This document shows positions 7,561-14,680 of a stretch of 14,680 nucleotides of DNA, one piece after another; the first letter of the stretch is position 1, and the number at the start of each line of letters is the position of its first letter. The stretch is from Burkholderiales bacterium. Lineage in GTDB: Bacteria > Pseudomonadota > Gammaproteobacteria > Burkholderiales > Burkholderiaceae_C. The position numbers and the translations under genes were made by a program. The stretch covers positions 1 through 14,680 of the forward strand of contig SXXD01000187.1 of the NCBI GenBank assembly GCA_005789685.1, written 5' to 3'. The notes beneath the pieces were generated by a model. It did no database searches, was not told the DNA's origin, and saw only the letters and a program-made list of their open reading frames with translations.

Positions 7561-7584
7561 AAAGGCACCCTCGGGTGCCTTTTT
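7561..7584 (+). terminator. Rho-independent terminator after the quinone oxidoreductase gene
   Basis: AAAGGCACC and GGTGCCTTT pair perfectly around CTCG, and the 3' arm runs into a tract of T residues. It begins 20 bases after the stop codon. Read on the minus strand the same hairpin is followed by TTTGATTTT, so it may also help end the lspA operon transcript, which stops at 7617, though less efficiently. Confidence 0.9.
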
Positions 7585-7616
7585 CAATGTTGCTTAGCTT
7601 AGCGGATGTAGCGAGG

Positions 7617-8120
7617 TCATCGAGCCCGTCGAACACGCAACAGTTCGTCCAAGATTAACAAACATGCGCCCATTGTGATGGCACTGTCAGCCACATTGAA
7701 AGCAGGGAAGTGCCAAGTGCCGTAGTAGAAGTCAAGAAAATCTATGACGTGGCTGTAAAGCACGCGGTCGACCACATTGCCAACGGCCCCGCCCAACAGC
7801 AGAGACAAGGCCCAGCAAAACAAAGTTTGACCAGCATGCGTGCGCAGCAAATAAACCATCACCAAGGCTGCGACTGTCCCTAGTCCTGTAAAGAACCAAC
7901 GTTGCCAACCGCCTGCATCGGCCAGGAAAGAAAACGCAGCACCTGCGTTGTGCACGCGGACCAAATTAAAGAAGGAAGTGATAGGCAAAGATTCCCCCAA
8001 CTGGAAAGCACCCACGATGGCAATTTTGGTAAGCTGGTCAAGCAAAAAAATGACCAGTGCAACGCCCAACCAAAGCCAAACGCCCGCCCCTGATTTGAAT
8101 GCGCTTTTACTATTTGCCAT
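7617..8120 (-). CDS. lspA: Lipoprotein signal peptidase (signal peptidase II)
   Basis: LspA is the inner-membrane aspartic peptidase that removes the signal peptide from prolipoproteins after lipid attachment to the lipobox cysteine. The 167 residues contain four hydrophobic helices, the standard topology. Conserved blocks are visible in order: FLLDQLTK at 25-32, [11 protein letters not shown] at 56-66, GNVVDR at 114-119, HVIDF at 124-128 and FNVADSAI at 141-148. By comparison with the Pseudomonas aeruginosa enzyme, Asp127 and Asp145 form the catalytic dyad. Length and ends are normal. The start codon lies 26 bases after the ileS stop, making it the last gene of ribF-ileS-lspA, an order common in proteobacteria. 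The Shine-Dalgarno sequence before ATG 8120 is poor, so translation may depend on ribosomes arriving from ileS. Confidence 0.97.
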   Translation of the reverse strand: MANSKSAFKSGAGVWLWLGVALVIFLLDQLTKIAIVGAFQLGESLPITSFFNLVRVHNAGAAFSFLADAGGWQRWFFTGLGTVAALVMVYLLRTHAGQTLFCWALSLLLGGAVGNVVDRVLYSHVIDFLDFYYGTWHFPAFNVADSAITMGACLLILDELLRVRRAR

Positions 8121-8146
8121 CTTGCTTGAGGTCTGCGCCGGCTGGC

Positions 8147-11002
8147 TTAAGCAAACAATCGCTTCTCACCCGCGCCATGCAGGTTGCTGTCACAACGTCC
8201 GCACAGTGTGGGATGTGCGGGGTTCACGCCCACATCGGGCGAGTAATGCCAGCAGCGGTCGCACTTGGTGTCTTGGCTGACAGAAACCTTGGCGATCAAT
8301 TCGGAACCTTCTTCCAAGTTAAGTTGCGACGTGATGAATACAAACTTCAAGTCATTTCCCAAACTGGCCAACAAGGCATGGTCTTCAGGTCCAACTTGCA
8401 AGTTGACAGAAGCTTGTAATGAAGCGCCCACTTTGCCATCGGCGCGCAAGGCTTCAATGTCTTTGTTCACTTGATCGCGAATTTCGCGAATGCGTGACCA
8501 CTTGGCCAGCAGCGCTTCATTGGGTGTGCCCAAGTCGCTGAAGGTTTCCATGAAGATCGATTCAGAACTGCCAAAGCTTTGCCAAGCTTCCTCTGCGGTA
8601 AAGCTTAAGAACGGTGCCATCAAGCGCAGCATGGCATGTGTGATGCGGTACAGCACTGTTTGAGCAGATCGGCGCGCCAAGGATTTCGGAGCACTGGTGT
8701 AGAGGCGGTCTTTCAACACGTCTAAGTAGAATGCGCCCAAATCTTCTGAGCAATAGATTTGTAATTTGGACACCACCGGGTGGAATTCATAGTCCTTGAA
8801 GTGCACCAAAATATCGGCTTGCAATTGAGCTGCGCGGCTCAATGCAAAGCGATCAATTTCTAACAAATCGGCATCGGCTACGGCGTCTTTGACAGGGTCG
8901 AAGTCGCTGACGTTGGCCAACAAGAAGCGCATGGTGTTGCGAATGCGGCGATAGGCATCGACCACGCGCGCCAGAATTTTGTCGTCGATGTTGAGATCGC
9001 CGGAGTAGTCGGTAGAAGCCACCCACAATCGGACAATTTCTGCGCCCATCTTGTCGCTAATTTCTTGCGGCGCCATCACATTGCCCAAGCTCTTGCTCAT
9101 CTTGCGGCCTTGACCGTCAGTGGCAAAACCGTGTGTGAGCAAACCGCGGTAAGGCGCACGATCGTAGAGCGCACAGCCCAACAACAGAGAGCTGTGGAAC
9201 CATCCGCGGTGTTGGTCGTGGCCTTCTAAGTACAAGTCTGCTTCAGGGCCGACGTCATGGAATGGTGCGCGATCGTAAGCCGCTTTGTGGCTGCCGCGAA
9301 GAACATGTTGGAAGGTAGAGCCCGAGTCAAACCACACTTCTAAGATGTCGGTGCTCTTGGTGTAGCTAGGGGCATCGACCGAACCTAAAATTTCTTCTGC
9401 TGTGGCACGGCTCCAAGCTTCAATGCCGCCTTTTTCAACGATGTCGGCTGCTTGGTCCAAAATTTCCATGGTGCGGGGATGCAACTCGCCAGAGTCTTTG
9501 TGCAAGAAGAAGGGCACAGGAACGCCCCAGCTGCGCTGACGCGAAATGCACCAGTCAGGCCGGTTGGCAATCATGTCGCGCAAACGGGTCTTGCCGTTTT
9601 CGGGATAGAAATTGGTTTGGTCGATGGCGTCTAGTGCCAACTGACGCAAGGTCTTGGGAGCTTTGTCTTTGGTGAAGACGCCAGAGCCTTCGTCCATGCG
9701 CACAAACCACTGCGCTGCCGCCCGGTAAATGACAGGTGTTTTGTGGCGCCAGCAATGAGGGTAGCTGTGGGTGATGCCATAAGTGGCCATGAGGCGATGG
9801 CTTTCACCCAAGACTTCAATGATGCGGGGGCAAGCTTTCCAAATGTTCATACCGCCAAACAAAGGCAAGTCTTCTGCATAGCTACCGTTGCCTTGAACAG
9901 GGTTCAAGATGTCGTCATAGGCCAGACCATTGGCCACGCAAGAATTAAAGTCATCGACACCATAAGCGGGTGAAGAGTGAACGATGCCCGTGCCATCTTG
10001 CGCACTGACATACTCGGCCACATAGACCGGCGAGAAGCGTTTGTAGCCTTCGTGAACATCGTACAAGGGGTGTTTGAAATTCAAGCCGCCCAGTTTGTCG
10101 CCGGTGGTGGTGGCCACCACTTGGCCTTCTAACTTGTAGCGCTCTAAACATTTTTCGACCAAAGACTCGGCTATCACCAAGAGGCCTTTGTCTGTATTGA
10201 CCATGGCGTAAACCAATTCAGGGTTCACGTTAAGGGCTTGGTTGGCAGGCAATGTCCATGCAGTGGTGGTCCAAATGACCGCGAAGGCCGATTTGGACGA
10301 GTCGGGCAGGGCGCTAAGGCCAAACGCCTTGGCCAGTGCGGCGTTGTCGGCCGCTTCAAAAGCAACATCCAGGGTGTCGCTTTTTTTGTCGGCGTATTCA
10401 ATTTCAAATTCGGCCAAGGAAGAGCCGCAATCGAAGCACCAGTAAACAGGCTTCAAGCCGCGATAGACAAAACCACGTTCTATGACGCGTTTGAAGGCGC
10501 GAATCTCGCCGGCCTCATTGGCAAAATCCATGGTGCGATAGGGGCGCTCCCAATCACCTAACACGCCTAAACGTTTGAAGTCTTCGCGCTGCTGATCAAT
10601 TTGCTCGGTGGCAAAGGCGCGGCTCTTGGCCTGCATGTCGTCGCGGCTCAATTTGCGGCCATGCAATTTTTCAATGGCGTTTTCGATGGGCAAGCCGTGG
10701 CAGTCCCAACCCGGAATGTATTGCGCGTCAAAGCCTGCCAATTGCTTGGACTTGACGATCATGTCTTTAAGCACTTTGTTCAGCGCGTGACCAATGTGCA
10801 ATTTGCCGTTGGCGTAGGGTGGGCCGTCGTGCAACACAAACAAGGGGGCGCCTTGGCGTGCAAGACGCAGTTTTTTGTAAAGACCTTGATCGCTCCAAGC
10901 CTTGGCCCAAGCGGGCTCACGTTTAGGCAAATCGCCGCGCATTGCAAACGCGGTGTCGGGCATGTTCAGAGTGGCACGGTAATTTGTTTTTTGTTCGGAC
11001 AT
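8147..11002 (-). CDS. ileS: Isoleucyl-tRNA synthetase
   Basis: This class I aminoacyl-tRNA synthetase charges tRNA-Ile with isoleucine in the cytoplasm. It has 951 residues, close to the 938 of E. coli. The ATP-binding HIGH motif is at 69-72, following [19 protein letters not shown] follows at 97-107. The editing (CP1) domain shows [11 protein letters not shown] at 244-254, the threonine-rich patch that hydrolyses mischarged Val-tRNA. KMSKS is at about 634-638 (bases 9089-9103). The C-terminal zinc-binding domain is intact, with CDRC at 914-917 and CGRC at 934-937, as in the bacterial type rather than the eukaryote-like mupirocin-resistant form. The start, ATG 11002, fits the family N-terminus but has no recognisable Shine-Dalgarno sequence. 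The gene sits 11 bases downstream of ribF and 26 upstream of lspA in one operon. No T-box leader is present, as expected outside Gram-positive bacteria. Confidence 0.98.
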   Translation of the reverse strand: MSEQKTNYRATLNMPDTAFAMRGDLPKREPAWAKAWSDQGLYKKLRLARQGAPLFVLHDGPPYANGKLHIGHALNKVLKDMIVKSKQLAGFDAQYIPGWDCHGLPIENAIEKLHGRKLSRDDMQAKSRAFATEQIDQQREDFKRLGVLGDWERPYRTMDFANEAGEIRAFKRVIERGFVYRGLKPVYWCFDCGSSLAEFEIEYADKKSDTLDVAFEAADNAALAKAFGLSALPDSSKSAFAVIWTTTAWTLPANQALNVNPELVYAMVNTDKGLLVIAESLVEKCLERYKLEGQVVATTTGDKLGGLNFKHPLYDVHEGYKRFSPVYVAEYVSAQDGTGIVHSSPAYGVDDFNSCVANGLAYDDILNPVQGNGSYAEDLPLFGGMNIWKACPRIIEVLGESHRLMATYGITHSYPHCWRHKTPVIYRAAAQWFVRMDEGSGVFTKDKAPKTLRQLALDAIDQTNFYPENGKTRLRDMIANRPDWCISRQRSWGVPVPFFLHKDSGELHPRTMEILDQAADIVEKGGIEAWSRATAEEILGSVDAPSYTKSTDILEVWFDSGSTFQHVLRGSHKAAYDRAPFHDVGPEADLYLEGHDQHRGWFHSSLLLGCALYDRAPYRGLLTHGFATDGQGRKMSKSLGNVMAPQEISDKMGAEIVRLWVASTDYSGDLNIDDKILARVVDAYRRIRNTMRFLLANVSDFDPVKDAVADADLLEIDRFALSRAAQLQADILVHFKDYEFHPVVSKLQIYCSEDLGAFYLDVLKDRLYTSAPKSLARRSAQTVLYRITHAMLRLMAPFLSFTAEEAWQSFGSSESIFMETFSDLGTPNEALLAKWSRIREIRDQVNKDIEALRADGKVGASLQASVNLQVGPEDHALLASLGNDLKFVFITSQLNLEEGSELIAKVSVSQDTKCDRCWHYSPDVGVNPAHPTLCGRCDSNLHGAGEKRLFA

Positions 11003-11013
11003 TGTTCAAAGCG

Positions 11014-12039
11014 TCATGGTGTGGGGACTTGCAAAGTCGCATTTCGAGCGGCGAAAAATGCACGCGCATCGTCACAGTCCTTGGCAATGCCCAAAGTGAG
11101 GGCCTCCAAGCTGTCGTACTTGAGTTCGTCGTGTAATTTGTGCAACAAGTCAACTCGTATGATTTTACTGTAGCCACCTTCGACCCCAAGCTGGTTTGGC
11201 CAGTCTAAGCAATGGGTTTCTAACAGGACCCTGCCACCATTGACATCGTTAGGGTCCAAAGAGGGGCGAATGCCCAAATTGGCCACCCCTGGCAAGGCTT
11301 GTGGGCTTAAGCCATGAACTTCCACATTGAAAATACCGCTGGCTGCGGGTTGCCGGTGGCTAAAGCGCAAATTGAGGGTTCTGAAGCCGTCCTGAGCGCC
11401 TTCTTGAGAGGCGCCTAGGCCGCGCCCTAGCTTTCGGCCATGTACCACATGACCGCTGATGCTGTAGGGCCGTCCTAAAAGGCGGGCTACCCCGTTCATG
11501 TCGCCTTTGGCCAAGGCTTCTCTGACAGCAGAGCTTGAAACCCTGAGGCCATGCACTTCGTAACTGTTCATCCTGGCCACATCAAAACCCAGTCGCTGAC
11601 CCGCGGCGTCCAGCATGCTGTAGTCGCCGGCTCGCTTGGCGCCAAAGCGAAAATCATCGCCCACCAGCAAATACTTAACACCCAGACCACTGACCAAGAC
11701 AGACCGAATGAAGTCCTCTGGTGTTTGACTTGCTAAGCGTGCGTCAAAGGGCAGCACCACCACTTGGTCGATGCCACAACGTTCAAGCTCTAGCAATTTG
11801 TCGCGGAGGTTTGCAATTCGTGCAGGCGCCAATTCAGGCTTGTTGTGAAGTTTCGCAAAAAAATCTCTGGGGTGTGGTTCGAAGGTCATCACGCAACTGG
11901 GTACCCCACGGTGCGCAGCTTCGTTTTTCAAGAGCGCGAGCATGGCCTGGTGGCCGCGGTGGACACCGTCAAAGTTACCGATCGTCAGGGCGCATTGATG
12001 GGCCCTGTCTGGGTGGTTGAATCCACGAAATACATTCAT
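11014..12039 (-). CDS. ribF: Bifunctional riboflavin kinase/FAD synthetase
   Basis: RibF phosphorylates riboflavin to FMN and then adenylates FMN to FAD in the cytoplasm. The 341-residue protein has the N-terminal FMN adenylyltransferase domain, with GNFDGVHRGH at 21-30 (the HxGH-type nucleotide motif), FEPHPRDFF at 53-61, VGDDFRFG at 126-133 and RVSSSAVREAL at 166-176. The C-terminal riboflavin kinase domain starts near GRPYSISGHVVHG (189-201) and keeps Glu274 in LLETH. One departure: the kinase PTAN motif reads RTLN (220-223) and is preceded by about nine extra residues after GRGLG (see findings). Thr221 and Asn223, which bind magnesium and nucleotide in the family, are retained, so activity is likely. 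It is the first gene of ribF-ileS-lspA. No FMN riboswitch precedes it; the leader is too short. ATG 12039 gives the usual N-terminus although its ribosome binding site is weak. Confidence 0.96.
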   Translation of the reverse strand: MNVFRGFNHPDRAHQCALTIGNFDGVHRGHQAMLALLKNEAAHRGVPSCVMTFEPHPRDFFAKLHNKPELAPARIANLRDKLLELERCGIDQVVVLPFDARLASQTPEDFIRSVLVSGLGVKYLLVGDDFRFGAKRAGDYSMLDAAGQRLGFDVARMNSYEVHGLRVSSSAVREALAKGDMNGVARLLGRPYSISGHVVHGRKLGRGLGASQEGAQDGFRTLNLRFSHRQPAASGIFNVEVHGLSPQALPGVANLGIRPSLDPNDVNGGRVLLETHCLDWPNQLGVEGGYSKIIRVDLLHKLHDELKYDSLEALTLGIAKDCDDARAFFAARNATLQVPTP

Positions 12040-12148
12040 GCTGCTTGCGTCATAAAAATGAATTGATTACAGGGTATATTGTGACTGACCAGAAAGACTG
12101 GCCTGTTCTCGTTTCATGTCATGGTTTTACCGTTGGATGGAGTCGCTT
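12040..12148. other. Divergent intergenic region between ribF and the HNH gene
   Basis: This short spacer must hold the promoters of the ribF operon and of the HNH gene. TATATT at 12075-12080 on the plus strand and TGTAAT on the minus strand (12067-12072) each resemble a -10 box, but neither has a good -35 partner at 16 to 18 bases. If the plus-strand box is real, the HNH leader would be about 60 bases long, which agrees with the GTG start at 12149 rather than the ATG at 12116. Confidence 0.3.
12138..12142 (+). promoter_or_regulatory. Ribosome binding site deciding the HNH gene start
   Basis: TGGAG lies 6 bases before the GTG at 12149. The longer in-frame start, ATG at 12116, has no purine-rich sequence before it, and ATG 12137 lies within this site. 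This supports GTG 12149 as the true start. Confidence 0.6.
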
Positions 12149-12706
12149 GTGAAGGTCTTGAAATTGTCTGCCCAAGGGCTTCCGCAGTCTTGGATTTCTT
12201 TGGAACAAGCTGTGGTCTATTACGCAGCCGAAGATGTCCGCTGGGAAGCGGGTCAAGAAATTGCTGTTTTTCGCGGTGGCCACAATGCCATCACGGGCGA
12301 ACAGTCCATCATCAAGGTCAACAGCATCATTGGTACCCGCGGCGTTCATGGCATCAATCCTTTCGAACTCCGCCCCGGCCTGACCAACGGCAAATTGTTC
12401 ATTCGAGATCGCAATGTGTGTGCTTATTGCGGCCAGCGATTTCATGAAACAGAACTCACCCGCGAGCACATCGTGCCCTTTGCACAAAATGGCATCGACA
12501 ATTGGATGAATGTGGTCACGGCGTGTCGCTCATGCAACCATCGCAAAAGCAGCCGAACTCCTGAGCAAGCGGGCATGCCTTTGCTCTACACCCCTTATGT
12601 GCCCAGCCTGTGGGAAGATTTCATTTTGCGAAACCGAAGAATCTTGACCGATCAAATGGCTTTTTTGATGGCACATGTGCCTCAAAATTCCAGATTGATC
12701 GATTAG
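12149..12706 (+). CDS. HNH endonuclease family protein
   Basis: With the GTG start the protein has 185 residues and begins KVLKLSAQGLPQSW. The C-terminal half carries a complete HNH nuclease fold of the zinc-ribbon type: CAYC at 91-94, EHIVPF at 106-111 (His107), NWMNVV at 118-123 (Asn121) and CRSCNHRK at 126-133 (Cys126, Cys129, His131). Two CxxC pairs would bind the structural zinc, while His107 and His131 with Asn121 form the beta-beta-alpha metal site that cuts nucleic acid. The N-terminal 85 residues are not a domain I can name. HNH proteins serve in restriction, homing and repair; the target here is unknown. No methylase, integrase, toxin immunity gene or intron lies nearby, so it looks like a resident chromosomal gene. 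It is divergent from ribF and convergent with the acyl-CoA dehydrogenase gene, 14 bases away. ATG 12116 is the alternative start and would add 11 residues. Confidence 0.85.
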   Translation: MKVLKLSAQGLPQSWISLEQAVVYYAAEDVRWEAGQEIAVFRGGHNAITGEQSIIKVNSIIGTRGVHGINPFELRPGLTNGKLFIRDRNVCAYCGQRFHETELTREHIVPFAQNGIDNWMNVVTACRSCNHRKSSRTPEQAGMPLLYTPYVPSLWEDFILRNRRILTDQMAFLMAHVPQNSRLID

Positions 12707-12720
12707 ATCTTTAGCTCACC

Positions 12721-13836
12721 TTAAGCGAAAACGCCAGCTGTTTCTTGCATGCTGGCAGACACTTCCCCCAAGTGGTGCAGGGTGTCGCCGAAAGTCATTT
12801 CAAGCTGCGTCAATTTCTTGAAGTAGTGGCTCACAATGTACTCGTCAGTCACGCCAATACCACCATGCAATTGCACAGATTGTTGTCCCACATAGCGCAT
12901 GGAATTGCCCAATTGGTATTTGGCACGGGCCATGGCTTGGTGGCGCTCAGATGCAGGTGCATTGAGCTTCAAGCTGGCGTAATAGCTCATTGAGCGGCCC
13001 AACTCCAATTGCATTTTCATATCGGCCACGCGGTGACGCAGGGCCTGGAAGGTGGCGATGGTGGTGTTGAACTGCTTTCGGGTGTTCATGTAGTCCACGG
13101 TGATGGCCATGGTTTTGTCCATCACGCCGACGCCTTCAGCGCAGGCACACGCAATGCCAATGTCCACGGCGTGGCTCAATGCGGTTTGACCATCGAGGGT
13201 TAGCAAACTTGCGGGGCTTTGATTGAGTTGGAGTTCAGCGGCGCGGCCACCGTCTTGGGTACCGTAGCCCGACGTGGTGCAGCCCTTGGCTCCTTTGGCC
13301 ACCAAGAACAAAGCCAGCTTGCCGGATGCCATGGCTGGCACTAAAAAGGCATCTGCATGGTCACCCACGGCCACCATGCTTTTGGTGCCGGTAATGAGCC
13401 ATTGACCATCTTGTTGCTGTGCTTGCGCATCGCATTTGTGGGTGTTGTAACGTGATTTGCGTTCTTGGTGAGCCAACACCACAATGGCTTCGCCGCCTGC
13501 AATTTTGGGCAGCCATGCGGCCTTCAAAGCATCGGGTGCATAGCCTTCTAAAACGGCGCCAGCAATGAAAGCATGCTGTATGGGTTCGAGCACAATGCCG
13601 CGGCCCAATTCTTCCATCACCACCATGCCTTCAACGGGCCCCATGCCCATACCGCCTTGATCTTCGCTGACATACAGGCCGCACAGGCCCAGCTCTGCCA
13701 GCTCGGTGTAGGCGGCGCGGTCAAAGCCGCCCGCATGCGTAATTTCGCGGCGGCGGTCAAAGGTGTAGCCCTTGTCGACCCATTTGCGAACAGCGTCGCG
13801 CAATTGTTCTTGATCGTCTGAAAAATCGAAATCCAT
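12721..13836 (-). CDS. Acyl-CoA dehydrogenase family protein (pimeloyl-CoA dehydrogenase small subunit-like)
   Basis: A 371-residue flavoprotein of the acyl-CoA dehydrogenase family, which introduces a trans-2 double bond into acyl-CoA thioesters and passes electrons to electron-transfer flavoprotein. The helical N-terminal domain (MDFDFSDDQEQLRDAVRKWV) and the C-terminal QLHGGIGVTDEYIVSHYFKKL near 324-344 fit the small-subunit-like branch annotated with pimeloyl-CoA dehydrogenases. The usual catalytic Glu is not seen at either known place: the C-terminal YEGT position reads FGDT, and the mid-protein position used by isovaleryl-CoA dehydrogenase has DIGIACAC. It probably works as a heteromer with the product of the adjacent gene. 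AAAGGA (13843-13848, minus strand) lies 6 bases before ATG 13836. It is 25 bases downstream of the partner's stop, so the two are cotranscribed. The acyl substrate cannot be told; dicarboxylyl-CoA is one possibility. Confidence 0.9.
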   Translation of the reverse strand: MDFDFSDDQEQLRDAVRKWVDKGYTFDRRREITHAGGFDRAAYTELAELGLCGLYVSEDQGGMGMGPVEGMVVMEELGRGIVLEPIQHAFIAGAVLEGYAPDALKAAWLPKIAGGEAIVVLAHQERKSRYNTHKCDAQAQQQDGQWLITGTKSMVAVGDHADAFLVPAMASGKLALFLVAKGAKGCTTSGYGTQDGGRAAELQLNQSPASLLTLDGQTALSHAVDIGIACACAEGVGVMDKTMAITVDYMNTRKQFNTTIATFQALRHRVADMKMQLELGRSMSYYASLKLNAPASERHQAMARAKYQLGNSMRYVGQQSVQLHGGIGVTDEYIVSHYFKKLTQLEMTFGDTLHHLGEVSASMQETAGVFA

Positions 13837-13850
13837 GATGTGTCCTTTAG

Positions 13851-13868
13851 GGGTTAAGTCATTAACCC
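13851..13868 (-). repeat. Perfect inverted repeat between the two acyl-CoA dehydrogenase genes
   Basis: GGGTTAA and TTAACCC are perfect 7-base arms around a 4-base loop. On the coding (minus) strand the first arm contains the TAA stop of the upstream gene, and the second arm ends 2 bases before the AAAGGA ribosome binding site of the downstream gene. There is no T run, so it is not a terminator. It could form an mRNA hairpin that affects coupling or stability. Confidence 0.5.
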
Positions 13869-14680
13869 AAAACTACCTGAGCCACGATGTTGCGCTGCAC
13901 TTCATTGCTGCCGCCGTAGATCGTGGTTTTGCGCATGTTGAAATAGTTGGCTGCAAGCGGAGCGTTGGACACTTCGTGTCCGGGGAAGTCGCCTTGCCAA
14001 CCTGCATCCATGGCTTCGAAGATGAAGGGGAGGCTGAAGGGGCCGGCTGCCAACATCATGAGCTCGGTGTAACGCTGTTGAATTTCGCTGCCCTTGATTT
14101 TCAAAAGGCCTGCAATGTCGAGTGAGTTTTTACCAGATTTTTCGGCAGACAAAACACGCAAGACCAACATCTCCAAAGCAACAATGTCAACTTCCAATTT
14201 GGAAATTTCATCGCGAAAACGCATGTCTTCGTAAACGCCTTCGGTTTTGGCAATGCGCTTGAGACGCTCGAGTTCGCGTTTGGCGCGGTTCACGTCGGCA
14301 ATGTTGGTGCGCTCATGGGCCAACAAATGCTTGGCGTAATTCCAGCCTTTGTTTTCTTCACCCACCAGGTTTTCTGCAGGTACTTCCACATTGTCAAACC
14401 ACACTTCATTGACTTCGCATTCGCCATCGAGCAACTTGATGGGGCGCACCGTAATGCCAGGCGTCTTCATGTCGATCAGCAAAAAGGAGATGCCGGTTTG
14501 CGGTTTGCCTTCGTTGCTGGTGCGCACCAAGCAGAAAATCCATTCGCCATACTGGCCCAAGGTGGTCCAAGTTTTTTGGCCATTCACAATGTACTTGTTG
14601 CCCACGCGTTCAGCGCGGGTTTTAAGAGACGCCAAGTCAGAGCCTGAGCCCGGTTCGCTGTAGCCTTGGCTCCACCACAC
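13862..14680 (-). CDS. Acyl-CoA dehydrogenase family protein (pimeloyl-CoA dehydrogenase large subunit-like), N-terminus outside window
   Basis: This 272-residue C-terminal part of an acyl-CoA dehydrogenase continues beyond the right edge; the GTG at 14680 is an internal Val codon, not a start. The visible part opens with WWSQGYSEPGSGSDLASL, the flavin-binding loop of the beta domain, then NGQKTWTTLGQYGEWIF, and closes with IYGGSNEVQRNIVAQVVL. The C-terminal YEGT glutamate used by medium-chain enzymes is Gly here, but Glu in LLAHERTN (codon at 14312-14314) matches the place of the catalytic Glu254 of isovaleryl-CoA dehydrogenase. The sequence resembles large subunits of pimeloyl-CoA-type dehydrogenases found next to a small subunit, as here. 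It oxidises an acyl-CoA of unknown type in the cytoplasm, reducing FAD. It is the upstream gene of the pair, with 25 bases between its TAA and the next ATG. Confidence 0.92.
   Translation of the reverse strand: MWWSQGYSEPGSGSDLASLKTRAERVGNKYIVNGQKTWTTLGQYGEWIFCLVRTSNEGKPQTGISFLLIDMKTPGITVRPIKLLDGECEVNEVWFDNVEVPAENLVGEENKGWNYAKHLLAHERTNIADVNRAKRELERLKRIAKTEGVYEDMRFRDEISKLEVDIVALEMLVLRVLSAEKSGKNSLDIAGLLKIKGSEIQQRYTELMMLAAGPFSLPFIFEAMDAGWQGDFPGHEVSNAPLAANYFNMRKTTIYGGSNEVQRNIVAQVVLG

Noticed and set aside
12040..12148. FMN riboswitch upstream of ribF
   Set aside because: The minus-strand leader is short and shows none of the conserved RFN-element stems; ribF is also not the usual target of this riboswitch in proteobacteria.
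14678..14680. GTG start for the acyl-CoA dehydrogenase gene at the right edge
   Set aside because: The protein beginning there lacks the whole N-terminal helical domain and enters in the middle of the family flavin-binding loop, so the gene continues outside the window.
1..14680. CRISPR arrays, insertion sequences, prophage, tRNA genes or a defence system
   Set aside because: No regularly spaced repeats, transposase or integrase sequence, tRNA-like cloverleaf or defence gene cluster was seen; the lone HNH gene has no partner genes.

Overview
This window is ordinary bacterial chromosome, most likely from a betaproteobacterium of the order Burkholderiales, probably Comamonadaceae. The evidence is the ribF-ileS-lspA order with a divergent small HNH gene beside ribF, the tripartite tricarboxylate (TctB/TctA) transporter typical of this group, and a pimeloyl-CoA-dehydrogenase-like pair of acyl-CoA dehydrogenases. 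These assignments come from recognising protein families by eye; no search was run. I see no tRNA, rRNA, CRISPR array, insertion sequence, prophage or defence island, and no intergenic gap longer than about 175 bases.

Layout, left to right. (1) 1-1985, plus strand: the 3' end of tctB, then tctA, closed by a strong UUCG-tetraloop terminator; a tctC-type binding-protein gene, if present, lies outside the window. (2) 2012-5471, plus strand: a short regulatory gap with a palindrome and a candidate promoter, then a cytoplasmic gamma-glutamyltransferase-family gene overlapping by 4 bases (TTGA) an EamA/DMT permease, then a short-chain dehydrogenase/reductase-fold protein that lacks the usual Tyr and Lys of its active site. 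(3) 5519-6424, minus strand: a second EamA permease. (4) 6558-7584, plus strand: a zinc-independent quinone oxidoreductase with its own terminator, convergent with the next operon. (5) 7617-12039, minus strand: ribF, ileS and lspA, separated by 11 and 26 bases, a housekeeping operon for flavin cofactors, isoleucyl-tRNA and lipoprotein maturation. (6) 12149-12706, plus strand: a lone HNH endonuclease-family gene divergent from ribF, with a GTG start chosen from its ribosome binding site. (7) 12721-14680, minus strand: two adjacent acyl-CoA dehydrogenase genes, the upstream (large-subunit-like) one cut by the window edge, with a perfect inverted repeat over the stop codon between them.

Functionally the window mixes housekeeping genes with scattered catabolism and transport: carboxylate uptake, gamma-glutamyl compound processing with possible export, NAD(P)-fold oxidoreductases and acyl-CoA oxidation. 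I found no convincing undescribed multi-gene system. The points most worth a second look are the degenerate SDR active site, the altered PTAN loop in RibF, the likely shared active site of the two acyl-CoA dehydrogenases, the overlapped ggt/permease pair, and the two perfect inverted repeats.
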